Below, in pieces: positions 1 through 10,905 of a stretch of 64,000 nucleotides of DNA (position 1 is its first letter; every line of letters starts with the position of its first letter). The notes below the pieces were generated by a model that saw nothing but the letters and a program-made list of their open reading frames with translations, ran no database searches and was not told the DNA's origin. Source of the DNA: Athripsodes cinereus (lineage: Eukaryota > Arthropoda > Insecta > Trichoptera > Leptoceridae); contig OX388327.1 in NCBI GenBank assembly GCA_947579605.1, positions 10,713,122 through 10,777,121 of the forward strand, given 5' to 3'. A program made the position numbers and the translations under genes.

Positions 1-928
1 ATCAGATACATTTAATAAGAAAAAATGAAGCCCGAGAAGCTAAGAAGCAAGCTATAGCTTCGTTATCCAATGAACATTTGGTATTTACGATGGACTTGCA
101 AAGTGTTCAGTTGTGCCCCAAGCTGCTAGTTTCATCTCAATACTACAAGCAGAAACTTCAGCTTCATGTTTTCACAATATATATAAACAACACAAAAGAT
201 GTATATCTGTTTACTTGGCATGAAGGCGATGGTGGTGTTACTGCCAATGAATTTGTTACATGCATCGTAACATTCATAGAGCTTTATGCTTTCAAAGGCT
301 TCAAGAAGATGACTATAATATCCGACGGTTGTGGCTATCAAAACCGAAACAAAGTATTGGCCAGTGCATTGGCAGACATTTCAAGGCAGAAATTGATTGA
401 AATCCAACAAATAATTTTAGAGAAAGGGCATACGATGATGGAAGTTGATAGCGTACATTCAACTCTGGAGAAATGCTTCATTCCACCATTGTACTCACCA
501 GTGGATTATGTGATGAGTATGCGAAAGGCAAGACCAAGTCAACCGTATATAATTGAACATGTGGACTATAAGTTTTTTAAGAACTTTGAAACAATTCCTA
601 GCAATTTCCCATCGATACGTCCTGGAAAAAAAGCGGGTGACCCCACTGTGGCCGATATTAGATCGCTGTTATATAGGAATGGTGAAACATTCTTTAAGTT
701 GAGGCATGATGCAACAGAATAATAATAATAACGGAGAGTATTTATAGCGCCATCTTCGTGCCATGGACTCTTATACCGCAGCGGAGGAAGATTGAATTGT
801 ACGAAGAAGCTCGGTTTTTGTTCACTGCACCAAGGAAAATTGAAAGAAGTAAATATGAAAGTTTACAGTCGTTAAAAACGTTCATGCATCGTGATTATCA
901 TTCATTTTATGACACATTGTCCTTCTAA
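1..928 (+). pseudogene. DUF7869-type protein gene, 5' cut by window, frame broken near its 3' end
   Basis: An open frame runs from the window edge (first full codon at 3) to a stop at 720-722. It contains FTMDLQSVQLCPKL and ISDGCGYQNRNKV, which I recognise as typical of the DUF7869 family, found in many copies in insect and other animal genomes and often suspected to be transposon-related; its biochemical role is unknown to me. The stop falls inside a short inserted repeat (about 721-772). Beyond it, in another frame (773-928), the sequence again reads like the family's C-terminus (PQRRKIELYEEARFLF onward, stop TAA at 926-928). The simplest reading is an insertion of about 50 bases that truncated or killed the gene. 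The N-terminal half lies outside the window, so I cannot tell whether the truncated protein is still made. Confidence 0.7.
721..772 (+). repeat. Short inserted repeat fragment that interrupts the DUF7869 frame
   Basis: The stretch from the TAATAATAATAA run to the GCGCCATCTTCGTGCCATGG motif closely resembles 35960-36015, where AATAAT repeats precede GAATATTTAGAGCGCCATCT and TTTGTGCCAT. A shared sequence at two unlinked places marks it as interspersed. It supplies the early stop of the preceding frame. Confidence 0.6.
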
Positions 929-1836
929 TAAGATTTATTGGAAGCATCGAGTTCGAAAAGCGATTAAGTTTAATTATCACACTAAGTTTTTATTTAACTA
1001 ATGATCTCAAGAGTGACTTTTATGCCAAAATTTTAGAAAGAAAAGTTATAGTAAGAAAATGAGTGAATTGTTATTGATCTCAATCATAACAATGGAATGT
1101 TAGATATATAATTCAGATGTTTATTGTTTTTTTGTTTATTTTGTGTAAAATGTTTATTTTCTTATAATGAAACCTTTTTTTAAATAAATCGACATGACAT
1201 GTGTCTTATTACTTCTTGATTGCACACAATAAATGTATAAATAAGTTAAAAACAGCTGATACTGATTTTTAGTGAATTGTCTTTGTTTCGCAGTAGTGTC
1301 AATGTTTTCCAAATGAGTTTAGTGTTTGATAAATGCGCTATGTGCTTTAGATGGGCCAAAATTATTAATTAAGTAGAACGGGAATAATTCCGTTATGTGA
1401 TGAAAACGTCACATAGCGGTTTTAATGGCGCATCAATAATCAGCTATGTGCCAAAATTGAACAAAAAAAATTCTAGTTCCTAGATTAACATAGTAAAAAA
1501 GACAAAAATACATTCATTCATAATGTGGATACCCTGTACAATTTTCGTCATATTTAGTTTTTCAATTGTAAGTCTCTTTTATAAATTAAACAGTTTTTTG
1601 TTTCTCCTGTAAAGTAGGATATAATCACATAGCGGAAATTGCATGCGCAACGACGATATACATATATATTTTATGAAGTCATTTCCTCAATCACCTGATT
1701 ATAAGAATAGCAAGCTTATTGAATATCATTGATGTCCTGAACAAGGTTTACAAAGTTGATGGGAGTGATCATTCAAGAATATTAAAATAGGTTACCCGTG
1801 AAACATTTGCCATATTATTAAAAAGTTTTCATTCTT
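929..1836. other. Intergenic, AT-rich, with recurrent CGCTATGTG / CACATAGCG words
   Basis: No coding potential seen. The word CGCTATGTG or a near match occurs in both orientations near 1333, 1390, 1411, 1442 and 1626. The pair at 1390-1400 and 1409-1419 forms an 11-bp hairpin stem with an 8-base loop and one G-T pair. This may be the remnant of a small inverted-repeat element. Confidence 0.4.
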
Positions 1837-2445
1837 TTACAATTCTGAAAGTAAAAATTGTTTAGATTGTTTCACAGATCTCTCAGCCGGCCGTTTACAA
1901 ATGTGTTTACCAAATATTGTGAATCTCGCACTGCCCATGTCGAAAAATAACTTGCACAAATCTTTTGAAACAGTTCTGATTATATTGTCTTTACAAATCA
2001 ACTTGAAAGTGTTCTTAGTCTCTATCACACATATCCCTTTAATTCCTACTAAACTGGGACATTTCGAACTCGACACAGTAATAAGAGCGCCGTGATAATC
2101 TGCTTTAAGGGCGAGTTGTGATAAATTCTCCCAAGCCTTCTCTTCTATTGTGGGAATTTTGTCCCCATTTAATTCCAATTGGTCTCTCATATATTCCTTC
2201 CAAAGGTCGTACATAGGCAATGCCTCTTCATACTTCATACCCTTTCTAGGCAAATGAAATAAGCCCATTGCTTTTTTTGCACTTCTAGTGAGAAATTTAT
2301 TCTTTTTGGATGACTTTGCAACTATGTTTTTCTTGGATTTGCGTTTCCCAAGATACAAAGATTTTTTCATTTCTTCTTCTAAACGATCTGCTTCATGAAC
2401 ATGTTTCCTGATAAAAGACTTTAATCTTTTCTCCTTGTCTTCCAT
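1837..2445 (-). CDS. Pop4: Ribonuclease P/MRP protein subunit POP4 (RPP29)
   Basis: Single-exon frame of 202 residues, close to the usual length of the animal protein (about 220). The family's protein binds the catalytic RNA of RNase P and RNase MRP in the nucleus/nucleolus and is needed for tRNA 5'-end maturation and rRNA processing. The N-terminal half is lysine-rich (residues 20-70). The C-terminal half (about 112-195) carries the conserved Sm-like fold: SKCPSLVGIKGICVIET (127-143), then KLICKDN, a conserved FTIFGK (175-180) and the signature RPAERS (185-190). The start ATG at 2445 is the first in frame and gives a full-length N-terminus. No intron is needed. It lies on the strand opposite to Rab35; the two starts are about 870 bp apart, a possible shared promoter region. 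Confidence 0.92.
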   Translation of the reverse strand: MEDKEKRLKSFIRKHVHEADRLEEEMKKSLYLGKRKSKKNIVAKSSKKNKFLTRSAKKAMGLFHLPRKGMKYEEALPMYDLWKEYMRDQLELNGDKIPTIEEKAWENLSQLALKADYHGALITVSSSKCPSLVGIKGICVIETKNTFKLICKDNIIRTVSKDLCKLFFDMGSARFTIFGKHICKRPAERSVKQSKQFLLSEL

Positions 2446-3314
2446 TTTTACAAACTAGTTAATTCGGAATAACTAATATAAAACAATTTCGTAGAAATTT
2501 AGAAGTAAACACGCCGCCTTAACACTTGCTGACATTTCTACAATTTTGACAGATTGGAAAACCATAAACGAAGCAGTGGCAAAACTACAAATAATAATTT
2601 CCTTCGGCCAGTAGTTAGGTAAAAAAACTCGAAAAATTTCGACATGGCTCAAAATCATGGGGCACCGCGCTTCCACATATTATTCAAAATTTACCAACTG
2701 ATTAATTAAAAAAGAGGCTGGTGGTGCATATGACTTTTGAAAAGACTACGGTGGGGCATGGCATAAAGAAGGTTCGAAAACACTGCTTTAGAATGTCATT
2801 AATAGAAACCTTAAAGATTTTACAAGATTTCAAGAAAAATGTATCTATTTCAATAAATTTACAAACGTTTTCATTGTTTTTTCTTTTATTAATAATAATA
2901 ACTAGACAACTTATTTATAATGCGCCGTTTTGTGGAAAAACCATCGCAAAGGCAATTGGAAGTTTATTATCTATAAAATTAAAAATAAAGCTTTCATCTG
3001 CTTGTCCAAAGATACGCACAAGCGTGCGTGATGATATATAATATATTATTATATATTTTTAATTTTGCATAAAATGGCATTTTAATACTTTTGTTCATTT
3101 CTTGGATAGTGTAGGCCAGACTTTAACATAGACAACCACCAGTTGCCCGGTTGGCAGCATTGGTTGTCTTCTTTCGGTGCACGAGGAGGGGGTCAAATTG
3201 ACACAAATGAGTAATCGCATAGTCATTTATGTCTTATTGTTTAGAGTCCCAATTTGAAATATTATCAATATAGTTTGAATGTGAATAGTGAAGTGATTGT
3301 GTATTGTTTATAAC
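2446..3314. promoter_or_regulatory. Divergent intergenic region between POP4 and Rab35
   Basis: No supportable gene. It must contain the 5' ends of both flanking genes. The part nearest Rab35 (about 3100-3314) is less AT-rich than its surroundings and is the probable Rab35 leader. Near 2915-2945 is the word ATGCGCCGTTTTGTGGAAAA, which recurs with small changes near 27340 and 39170, so part of the region is repeat-derived. No core promoter element can be assigned with confidence. Confidence 0.4.
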
Positions 3315-6300
3315 ATGGCTCGGGAGTACGACCATCTCTTCAAATTGCTCATCATCGGAGATAGCGGTAAGTGGTGGGCGGTGGGCGAGGCTTGCAGATC
3401 CAGCACTGCCCCGTCTCTGTGCCCCACACTGATACTGAATATTTGATAGCTGCACTGTTTGTCCTTTCGCGTACAATCATCACATTCACAGCCTACACGA
3501 TACTATTTATTTAATCACATTGTAGATGATAATTAGGATTTTGCGTCCAACTCATCACAACAATCTCATGTTCTGTCATCTGAAACACAATGTTCTTCTT
3601 ATGATTGGTATATGGAGATACGTCCATCTGTTGCACAATTAGTTCCTAACCAACCATTAGAAATGAGCAGAGCCTCTTATATTTGATAACATCTCACTAA
3701 ACTACATATACCCCCATATTAAAGTAATCATGATTCTATTCTATTACTGTCTTTGTCTTGACAATTTGTACAAAATATACTTGTTTAGATAATTTACTCA
3801 TAAACATCTTCATGTAGTCAAATTAAACAAGTAGTTCGACTTGTTTATTAACAATTATTGTATTACTTTGAAGGTTATTTGTACAAAAAGCTTACTTATT
3901 TTCTATTAAATTATATTTGTGTACCACATATTAGCGCTTACATGGTTTTATTTATGTAACTCGTTCATAAGAATTACAAAAATAATGTTATTATTAAATA
4001 TGGACGTCCAACGATTTCTGTTTTTAGTTGTAATAGCTTGTTTTTTTGTAAATCAAGCAAAATCTGACTATTTACACTGTTTAGATGTATATCAAGTATA
4101 AATTAACTATTAAGGAAGAGTACAGAAGCATGACTACAGCCTTTTACATACAATACAGTTGGAACAAGGCAAGAACAACAATTAACCAAGAATAAAATAT
4201 AAATAGGAATAATTTATTTTTTCAGATGAGATAAACATTTCTCAACATCAATTATTTTGAATTATTTTTATGTAGATATTTAGTATTTTACCTGAAGAAT
4301 AAGAATCCGGTGGAGTTTTTTTTATCACAATATTGATTATTTGCATTTTTCGTACTCATTTGATATGCTACAAGTACTTAAATATTTTTCGTACTCATTT
4401 GATATGCTACACGTACTTAAATTTTTACGTTGGACTGATTTGTAAGGTTAGGTTAGAGTAAGTCTGATGTTATTTTATGCAAAAGCACATTTACTGACAA
4501 TTATTTCATTTCTTGGGTGAAAAATTATATAATTAGGTGAACTTAAGTAGAAAATTCATAAATTTAATTTTGATGTGTTTATCTTATTTATTTATTCATT
4601 CTTTAATGTAATAATAATAAACACTTTATTGTCAAAAATATTTTTTTACAAAAGGCGTACATATTGACCTGAGGGAATATCTTCCAGTAAACCTACTACA
4701 ATGTTTGATAAGTATGTTTTACTATAAAGTGAGTTTATATCAAAAGGTACATTGATTACGAACAATTACATAAAAGGTAAACATTCAAGTTAAATACAAT
4801 CAATATACAGAGGGCGAGTTTATCGCAAATGTGCGATCTCTTCCAATTATCTTAAACTGAAATTTTACCGTCAAATTATAGCATTTGTTAAAAATAAATA
4901 TTTTGTCATTTCAATATATTATGTAGCACAGTGGTTCTTAACCTGGGTTCGATCGAACCCCAGGGGTTCGGTGAGTCTGTCTTGGGGGTTCGATGAAAAT
5001 CATTTTAAAGGCAAGATAGTTTGCGAGTTGGAAAAAGAAAAAAATACTCCTATAATTCCTTCATACCGCCATCACAAGTTTGAAAAACAATGTTGCCTGT
5101 TTATTATGAGACAGCCGTTCACGTTTAGTGTTGAGACAGCAGTCAACATCAGTGATGGATACCTTGATGAAATCATTGAAATTCAGCAGAGCCAGGTTCA
5201 ACAGCAACTCTTCAGAACAACATCGCTCTCAACGTTTTGGTGTCAACAAATGGAAACATACCCTGTTATTGCTAAGAAAGCTCTGGAGATTTTTATACCG
5301 TTTGTTACAACATATCTTTGCAAGCAATCCTATTTGAAGATGTTGGATATAAAAACGAAGAAGAGGAATAGAATTTGTTGTGAAAATGACATGAGAGTGG
5401 CACTTGCCAAGGTAAAGCCGCGAATTTCTGAATTGGTTTCTGAAAGGCAACAGCAGAAGTCACACTGATTTGAAGTAAATATTAATTAATATGTTTCATG
5501 TTTTGATTTAACCATTAAAATTTAATGTTTTGATCTTTGTTTTTTTTTTTTTTTTTTTTCATTTTGTACACCTATATATAAATATATACCATGTTTTGAA
5601 TTTGTAAAAATCTAATTTTATTTTTCAAATTAGGAGGGGTTCGGTGAATGCATATGTAACTGGTGGGGTTCGGTACCCCCAAAAAGGTTAAGAACCACTG
5701 ATGTAGCACATTTCTCATAAAATTGAATATTTTTTCTTTCATTTACTTGACATCTTCTTACGCTATTACACTTTTGTATTCTTTGTATTGCTTAACTTTT
5801 TATTGACAATTTATGATAGACGTTTCAGCATTTTGATTTTTCTTCCATAATAGAATTATTTTACTTTATAGGTTAAGATGTTAATAAATAAAATAGAAAA
5901 ATGACAATTATGTTACAAATTGTCAATGATGATAATACATAGTTAGATGCAGGAGTGACCCACAAATAAATAGTACACAAATTATAATTTAAAAAATAAT
6001 AATTTACAAACAAACCTCAAAATGCCCATTCTTAATTAATATGCTAAAATATTTGAGGATTTAATGTCCCTCCTCCTTAATATATATGTTCATCATCATC
6101 TCCGTCGGTCCCTCAATCCTGAGGATCGTGACCATCATGCTTCGTTCTGTAGACCATCTGTCTCCATCTTGAGCGATCCTTCGTCGTGTGCAAGGCCCCG
6201 TGTAGTGAGCTCTGTGTGGCCTCCTTAATTTGGTCGCTCCATCTTATTGGCGCTCTGCCCCTTCCCCTCCTCCCTTCCACAACCCTAGTCATAATTACTT

Positions 6301-8999
6301 TTTCTAGGTTTTCATGCTCTCTTCTTGCAATGTGCCCGAAATATTTCAAAACGCACAAAAACTTATGTCGAATTAATTAAAAAATATTAAAATATAAGGT
6401 ACTATAATACAAGATGTATATTTATAAATTCTGTTTCATGTCATATATTATGTGTGGTGTATGGTGCAGCATTAATCAGACTTTCACATTCTTATGAAGA
6501 TATAATCATTTGATAATTTTATATATCTTTGTTTTATATTTACCATTCTGCATTTAATCCATATAAAATATGAAGTATAAAATTAACATGAATGTCTAAA
6601 ACAAAATTATCAAAATGCGGTGTTATTGCTAGTACGGTATGTTAAATTATATCACCGTAGATTTGATGAAACTACTTTTTATAATTTATTTAAAATGTTA
6701 GGAAATGTATTCAAATATATCTGTAAATGTTTGTCTACAAGAGCGGGTCATAGTGAAGAAGATACAATCAATAATCAGAACTCAAAGCACAAAGTAAGAT
6801 GAATCTTCTTCTTTTCGCCCGCGCCTTTATCCCATTTATTTGGGATCAGCTCTCCTAGTCCTCATCCTCCGAACGCAGCTCTGCCTGCATCAGGTCCCTG
6901 GCAATTGTGGCACACAGTAAGATGAATATAAAATTAAAATAAAATATTCATACATGAAGTGCGATCAAATGGCAAACTTGTTAAAGAATATTATCTACTT
7001 TTGGTTCAGATTTTTTTTATTCTTTTACTATCATGTTGTGTATATTTTTAATTTGGCCGATATTTATTTATTACTTTACGCTAAATTAAATACATAGTTT
7101 TGTGTATTTTTTATTACAGGTGTTGGGAAGAGTTCCCTACTTCTCCGATTTGCAGACAACACATTCTCAGGAAGTTATATCACAACCATCGGTGTAGACT
7201 TTAAGATAAGGACTGTGGAAATTAACGGGGAGCGCGTGAAGTTACAAATATGGGACACGGCGGGGCAGGAGAGATTTCGTACCATAACCAGTACCTACTA
7301 CAGGGGGACACACGGTGTCATTGTGGTGTATGACGTTACCAGTGGGGAGTCTTTCGCTAACGTCAAACGGTGGTTACATGAAATTGAACAAAATTGTGAT
7401 GTTGTTAATAAAATTCTAGGTGAGTGAAGCTGATAATTCTGTAGATTAAGGAAGAGTTTTACATAAGTTTTTATTACTATAAGTTTTTTGAGAATTGTGG
7501 ATTTGGATAAATTTTAATTTATTGAAATAAATAAAAGTAGTTTTTGAAGTGATCAAAATTCAGTGATTAAATATTTAACAGATTTCTGTTCCACCTTATT
7601 CTAGAATATAAAGGTAACAACAGACCATGTGTTACGGTTTTAGTTTCCATAGATAGCATACGTACAAATATATATGTGAACAAACTAAATTATTTGTGTT
7701 GATTTGTTAAGATTATTTTATCATTCAAATTATTGGTTTTAAATCTGTGTCTGTGTATGTTTATTAATTTCAGTTGGCAATAAGAATGACGCTCCTGAGA
7801 GAAAGGTGGTGATCACAGAAGATGCCCAGAGATTTGCAGACCAGATGAACATACCGCTGTTTGAGTGTAGTGCCAAAGATAATATTAATGTGGAAGAAAT
7901 GTTTCTTAGGATAACTAGAATGGTAACAAGCCTCATTTTCTATTATCTTATGTATTCACACAGATCAACTGAGTCCATAATTAAGAACAGGCCGTCATTA
8001 AATTCCTCAATTTCTGTATTAGATCAAACACATTCAATAATCAAGCTCTTTTTGCCATCTTAAATTTTTGTCAATCTTAATTTCAGAATGATTCTACACT
8101 TATCAAGTTACCTCTTTCCGTGACATTCCTTATATAGATCATAAAGGTCACGTGGTCTTGTCTATGGATTTGCTTTTGTTTAGAGGGCAAACCGTAACAC
8201 ACATTCGATTGTTATGACAGTTGAAAGTCAAATTGCGCAAATCATCCTTGTAGGATGTTATGCCATAAGAAAAAAAAAGAAAGTCAGACGATAAAACAGT
8301 GACAAAAACGACACTGACAGTTTTTTTTTATTATTAGGTATTCTTTAGGTGTTTTACCCAATATTGAGTGATTTTGCAACCCTGACAGTTGGAAGGATTT
8401 AATACATAACAACGCTCTTCTTTGAAATAATTTACTATCTGAAATAGCATGAGTTATGGTACTTTATCTCTTTTTCACGCATAGTCAAAACTATGCTGTT
8501 AGAAAGAGATACCACCTTAAGCTTTTTCTTTCAAGTGGTACGCTTTTTTCCTTTATAGAACTATATACTTTGTTACCTTTTACTGAAAGCATGTTATTTA
8601 ATATTACGTTAGTCTTTGAACGATTGAATGATAAATTATGGTCAAGTTGGTAAAAACTTCGTTTGTATTGTTTTTGTTCCGTTGTGTTGGGATGCTTGTT
8701 GTCCTCCAATGATTTTCCTTTAATGGTCTATTGTATTGTGAAAGAATTATGAAAACTACATTTTTAAATTCATTAATAACATGTGTGTTGCCTCTAACCA
8801 TTATAGTTTACATTACTATTTATTCACCCATTCAAGCAATTTACAGCAATTACTGTCAATTTATTAATTAATGTATTGTTTTTATTTGTTTTAGGTGTTA
8901 CGAACAAAGAAAGAATTAAAAGAGAGACAGAACTTAGGTTCACAATCAGAGACTGTAAACCTCCGTAGACCGCACAAGCCAAAGAAGAAGTGTTGCTAA
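3315..8999 (+). CDS. Rab35: Ras-related GTPase Rab35, four coding exons
   Basis: Exons: 3315-3366, 7120-7419, 7774-7922, 8895-8999; all junctions are GT-AG and keep the frame, giving 201 residues, the length of animal Rab35. Rab35 cycles between GDP and GTP on plasma-membrane and endosomal membranes and controls fast endocytic recycling, cytokinesis and actin remodelling. Visible motifs: P-loop GDSGVGKS (15-22), switch I Thr40 in [17 protein letters not shown] (63-68) with the catalytic Gln67, NKND (120-123), SAK (150-152), and a C-terminal KKKCC with two terminal cysteines for geranylgeranylation. The N-terminus [18 protein letters not shown] is typical of Rab35 and supports the chosen start. 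Introns of 3753, 354 and 972 bp hold transposon debris. Nothing in the coding exons looks damaged. Confidence 0.96.
4346..4425 (+). repeat. Local tandem duplication, about 40 bp x 2
   Basis: The phrase TTTTTCGTACTCATTTGATA, continuing to GTACTTAAAT, occurs twice head to tail in Rab35 intron 1 with only a single-base difference (ACAAG versus ACACG). Confidence 0.75.
4608..4860 (-). mobile_element. 3' tail of a non-LTR retrotransposon (CR1/jockey-like)
   Basis: Read on the minus strand, the segment goes from TTGGAAGAGATCGCACATTT through GCGATAAACTCGCCC to a GACAATAAAGTGTTTATTAT end. The same tail layout (GGAAGA..., GCGATAAACTCGCCC, ...AATAAAGTTTATTATTAT) occurs on the plus strand at about 22545-22675. 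Such 3' tails are typical of 5'-truncated LINE copies. No reverse transcriptase coding is left here. Confidence 0.55.
4929..5700 (+). mobile_element. hAT transposon, internally deleted, with transposase C-terminal remnant
   Basis: A complete insertion of 772 bp. It is flanked by a perfect 8-bp target duplication ATGTAGCA (4921-4928 and 5701-5708) and bounded by inverted ends CAGTGGTTCTTAACC / GGTTAAGAACCACTG. Eight-base duplications and CAGTGG ends are diagnostic of hAT (Charlie-like) elements. Inside, 4971-5468 is a 165-residue frame whose second half (LSTFWCQQ..., [16 protein letters not shown]..., KPRISELV) matches the C-terminal hAT dimerisation region shared by hAT transposases and ZBED5/SCAND3-like proteins. 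The BED finger and the catalytic domain are missing, so the copy is non-autonomous. It lies in Rab35 intron 1 in the sense direction. Confidence 0.88.
6080..6358 (-). mobile_element. LINE reverse transcriptase C-terminal fragment (RTE-like)
   Basis: On the minus strand, 6113-6358 encodes 81 residues ending in GGHDPQD-like [12 protein letters not shown]. It includes [28 protein letters not shown] and [12 protein letters not shown], the familiar C-terminal tail of insect LINE endonuclease/reverse transcriptases. It is a 5'-truncated dead copy in Rab35 intron 1; no catalytic domain remains. Confidence 0.8.
6811..6920 (+). repeat. Interspersed repeat fragment (TTTATCCCATTTATTTGGGA type)
   Basis: The stretch CGCCCGCGCCTTTATCCCAT followed by TTATTTGGGATCAGCT is markedly more GC-rich than its surroundings and resembles a repeat segment that I associate with lepidopteran LINE-related sequences. 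No second copy is visible in this window, so the assignment relies on recall. Confidence 0.4.
8088..8425 (+). repeat. Interspersed repeat, copy 1 of a pair
   Basis: Segments such as GGTCACGTGGTCTTGTCTAT, GCGCAAATCATCCTTGTA, GATGTTATGCCATAAGA and the GACACTGACAGTTTTTTT stretch recur in reverse orientation at about 22195-22415, in phosphoglycerate mutase intron 1. The copies share order and spacing over roughly 220-300 bp. It lies in Rab35 intron 3, just upstream of the last exon. No coding remnant; class unknown. Confidence 0.7.
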
Positions 9000-9701
9000 C
9001 CTTGTGCCGTCGCAGACATCAAGTCTTGTAGGGAACTTCTTTGTTATAGTAATGTTATTATAATCATCATTGTGTTGTATTGTTACCAAAATTTAACTCA
9101 GATAATCGTTAATCCGTCAATGAAAAAGTTGAATTCGTTACTCATCAAGGTGTTAATTTTTTGAAATATAAAAGCAAGATGCAGTTGATTCCAAAAGCTA
9201 AATAAGATCCCCAATGTGAAAATCGGGAGATAAAAACAACAAAGTCTTTTGACACTTTTTTGAAAAAAAAAGCTGTATCTGTTGTGATGGGTACTGGCTT
9301 TTGAAAAATTGCTGGATGATCGACCCCACTTCAAGAAAAAGTATGAAACTTAATTCAACAACGTTACAGTTTTAAGTGTTGAGATTGACTTATGAGTTAA
9401 TCAGAATTTTAACGGAAGTTGCTTAACTTGTTAATTGTTCATGCCTAGTTTTGCTAATAATATACTAGCATACGCGTGTGTGTCTACAGTAACTGGATAT
9501 CACTTCTCCATTGCGTTTGGTTTGTAAAGATCTGTTGAATGTTTTCTCACCGACAGTTATATAATTATTTATTCATATAAAAGTTTGTATAGTATGAAAG
9601 TTTACTACTACTAGTTTACTTTACTATTAGTACTGGTTTATAGGATTAATACTGCTCTGATCATCTTATTACAAAAGAAATATCTTATTTATTTATCTAT
9701 C

Positions 9702-9775
9702 TATACCATCACGGCATCTCCCACAAGTAGGCCAACTCCGTGTAACAAACATATTCTTATTTATTTTATCTAGAT
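9702..9775 (+). repeat. Fragment of the abundant ACCATCACGG repeat family
   Basis: ACCATCACGGCATCTCCCAC, AAGTAGGCCAACT and GTAACAAACATATTC match the head of the family whose fuller copies are at 17721, 34367, 42040 and elsewhere. Confidence 0.7.
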
Positions 9776-10867
9776 TTAACTTCTTCTTGTATTCAAAATT
9801 TTTTCATGTCAATGTCACACCGTTAAACATTTGAGGAAATTCTCAGATCAATATGAATAGGTATATCAAAACCTCATTCTGAGTTCTCGGTTATGCATGC
9901 ACTATTGCATTGCAGCAACGTTGATTTCTTCAATGTGAATTAAATTAAATGTATAAGGTAATTATTAGATATTGTGAAACACATTATGTAATATTAATAG
10001 TATTTGTACGCAATGATAGATATACAATAATGATTGAGTGATAATGATCTATCAAGTGGAAAGACGTCTCTTTCGCATTGTTTAATCTATGGTAGAACAA
10101 AACACTTGTTTTCATTTATCCACATTATGTAATGTTTCCATATCTATACATATGTTGTGACTGGCAAAGAATGTTATCTAATTGTTACCTTTTATTATTG
10201 TTTATCAGCTGATGTCACCATCATGTCCTTATCAATACACATTATAAATAAATAATATCTATACTAGTAATCACCCACTATCGGTAAATAAATAAATACT
10301 CGTAAAATCATTAATTCTATGATCTTGCTCTGTTTATTCAGCTAATTCTACCGACAATCATGATTCACTGGAGATTGCGTGCTTTTTCCTTTAATTAAAT
10401 AATAATTTGTATCTAAACCAATTTCATCAGTTATCAACAATAATAGATTATTATGTTATCTAATTTTTGAAACTCGTTATATTGTTGTCTTGGCTGCCTA
10501 AATGGATGTGATGTATTATGGCATTTGTAAGCGTACTATTTAAATTCTTTGTTTTTTGTGTATTGATGTTAGTATAAAGTTTGACTTCATATTCTATCAA
10601 AGATTGTGTGTTACTGCGGTTTAACCAATGTGTAATTTTTTTGTTAATTTAATTATATATTTTTATCCATACAAAATTACACCTTAGCACATCTTCATTC
10701 CTGAATAATTATGATTGTATATTAAAAAAATCAATACTCTGTATGTATTTCTTCACAGTGTACATATCAATGTCCTTGTTTATGATAATATATTTATACC
10801 TATTTATTTGATTCTTTACATTGATTACCTACAGTGAGTGTATAAGGTATTCCACTGTGAAATGGAA

Positions 10868-10905
10868 GATGTGTGTGTGCGTGTGTGTATGTGTTTGTGT
10901 GCTGT
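10868..10905 (+). repeat. (GT)n-rich microsatellite
   Basis: Imperfect GT repeat, GATGTGTGTGTGCGTGTGTG and following bases, about 38 bp. Confidence 0.8.

Noticed and set aside
2721..3041. 106-codon plus-strand frame between POP4 and Rab35
   Set aside because: No recognisable domain; part of it is shared repeat sequence (GCCGTTTTGTGGAAAA).
7806..8063. Rab35 exon 3 reading past 7922 into the intron
   Set aside because: GTAACA at 7923 is a usable donor, and the spliced C-terminus with its CC motif matches Rab35; read-through gives no family C-terminus.
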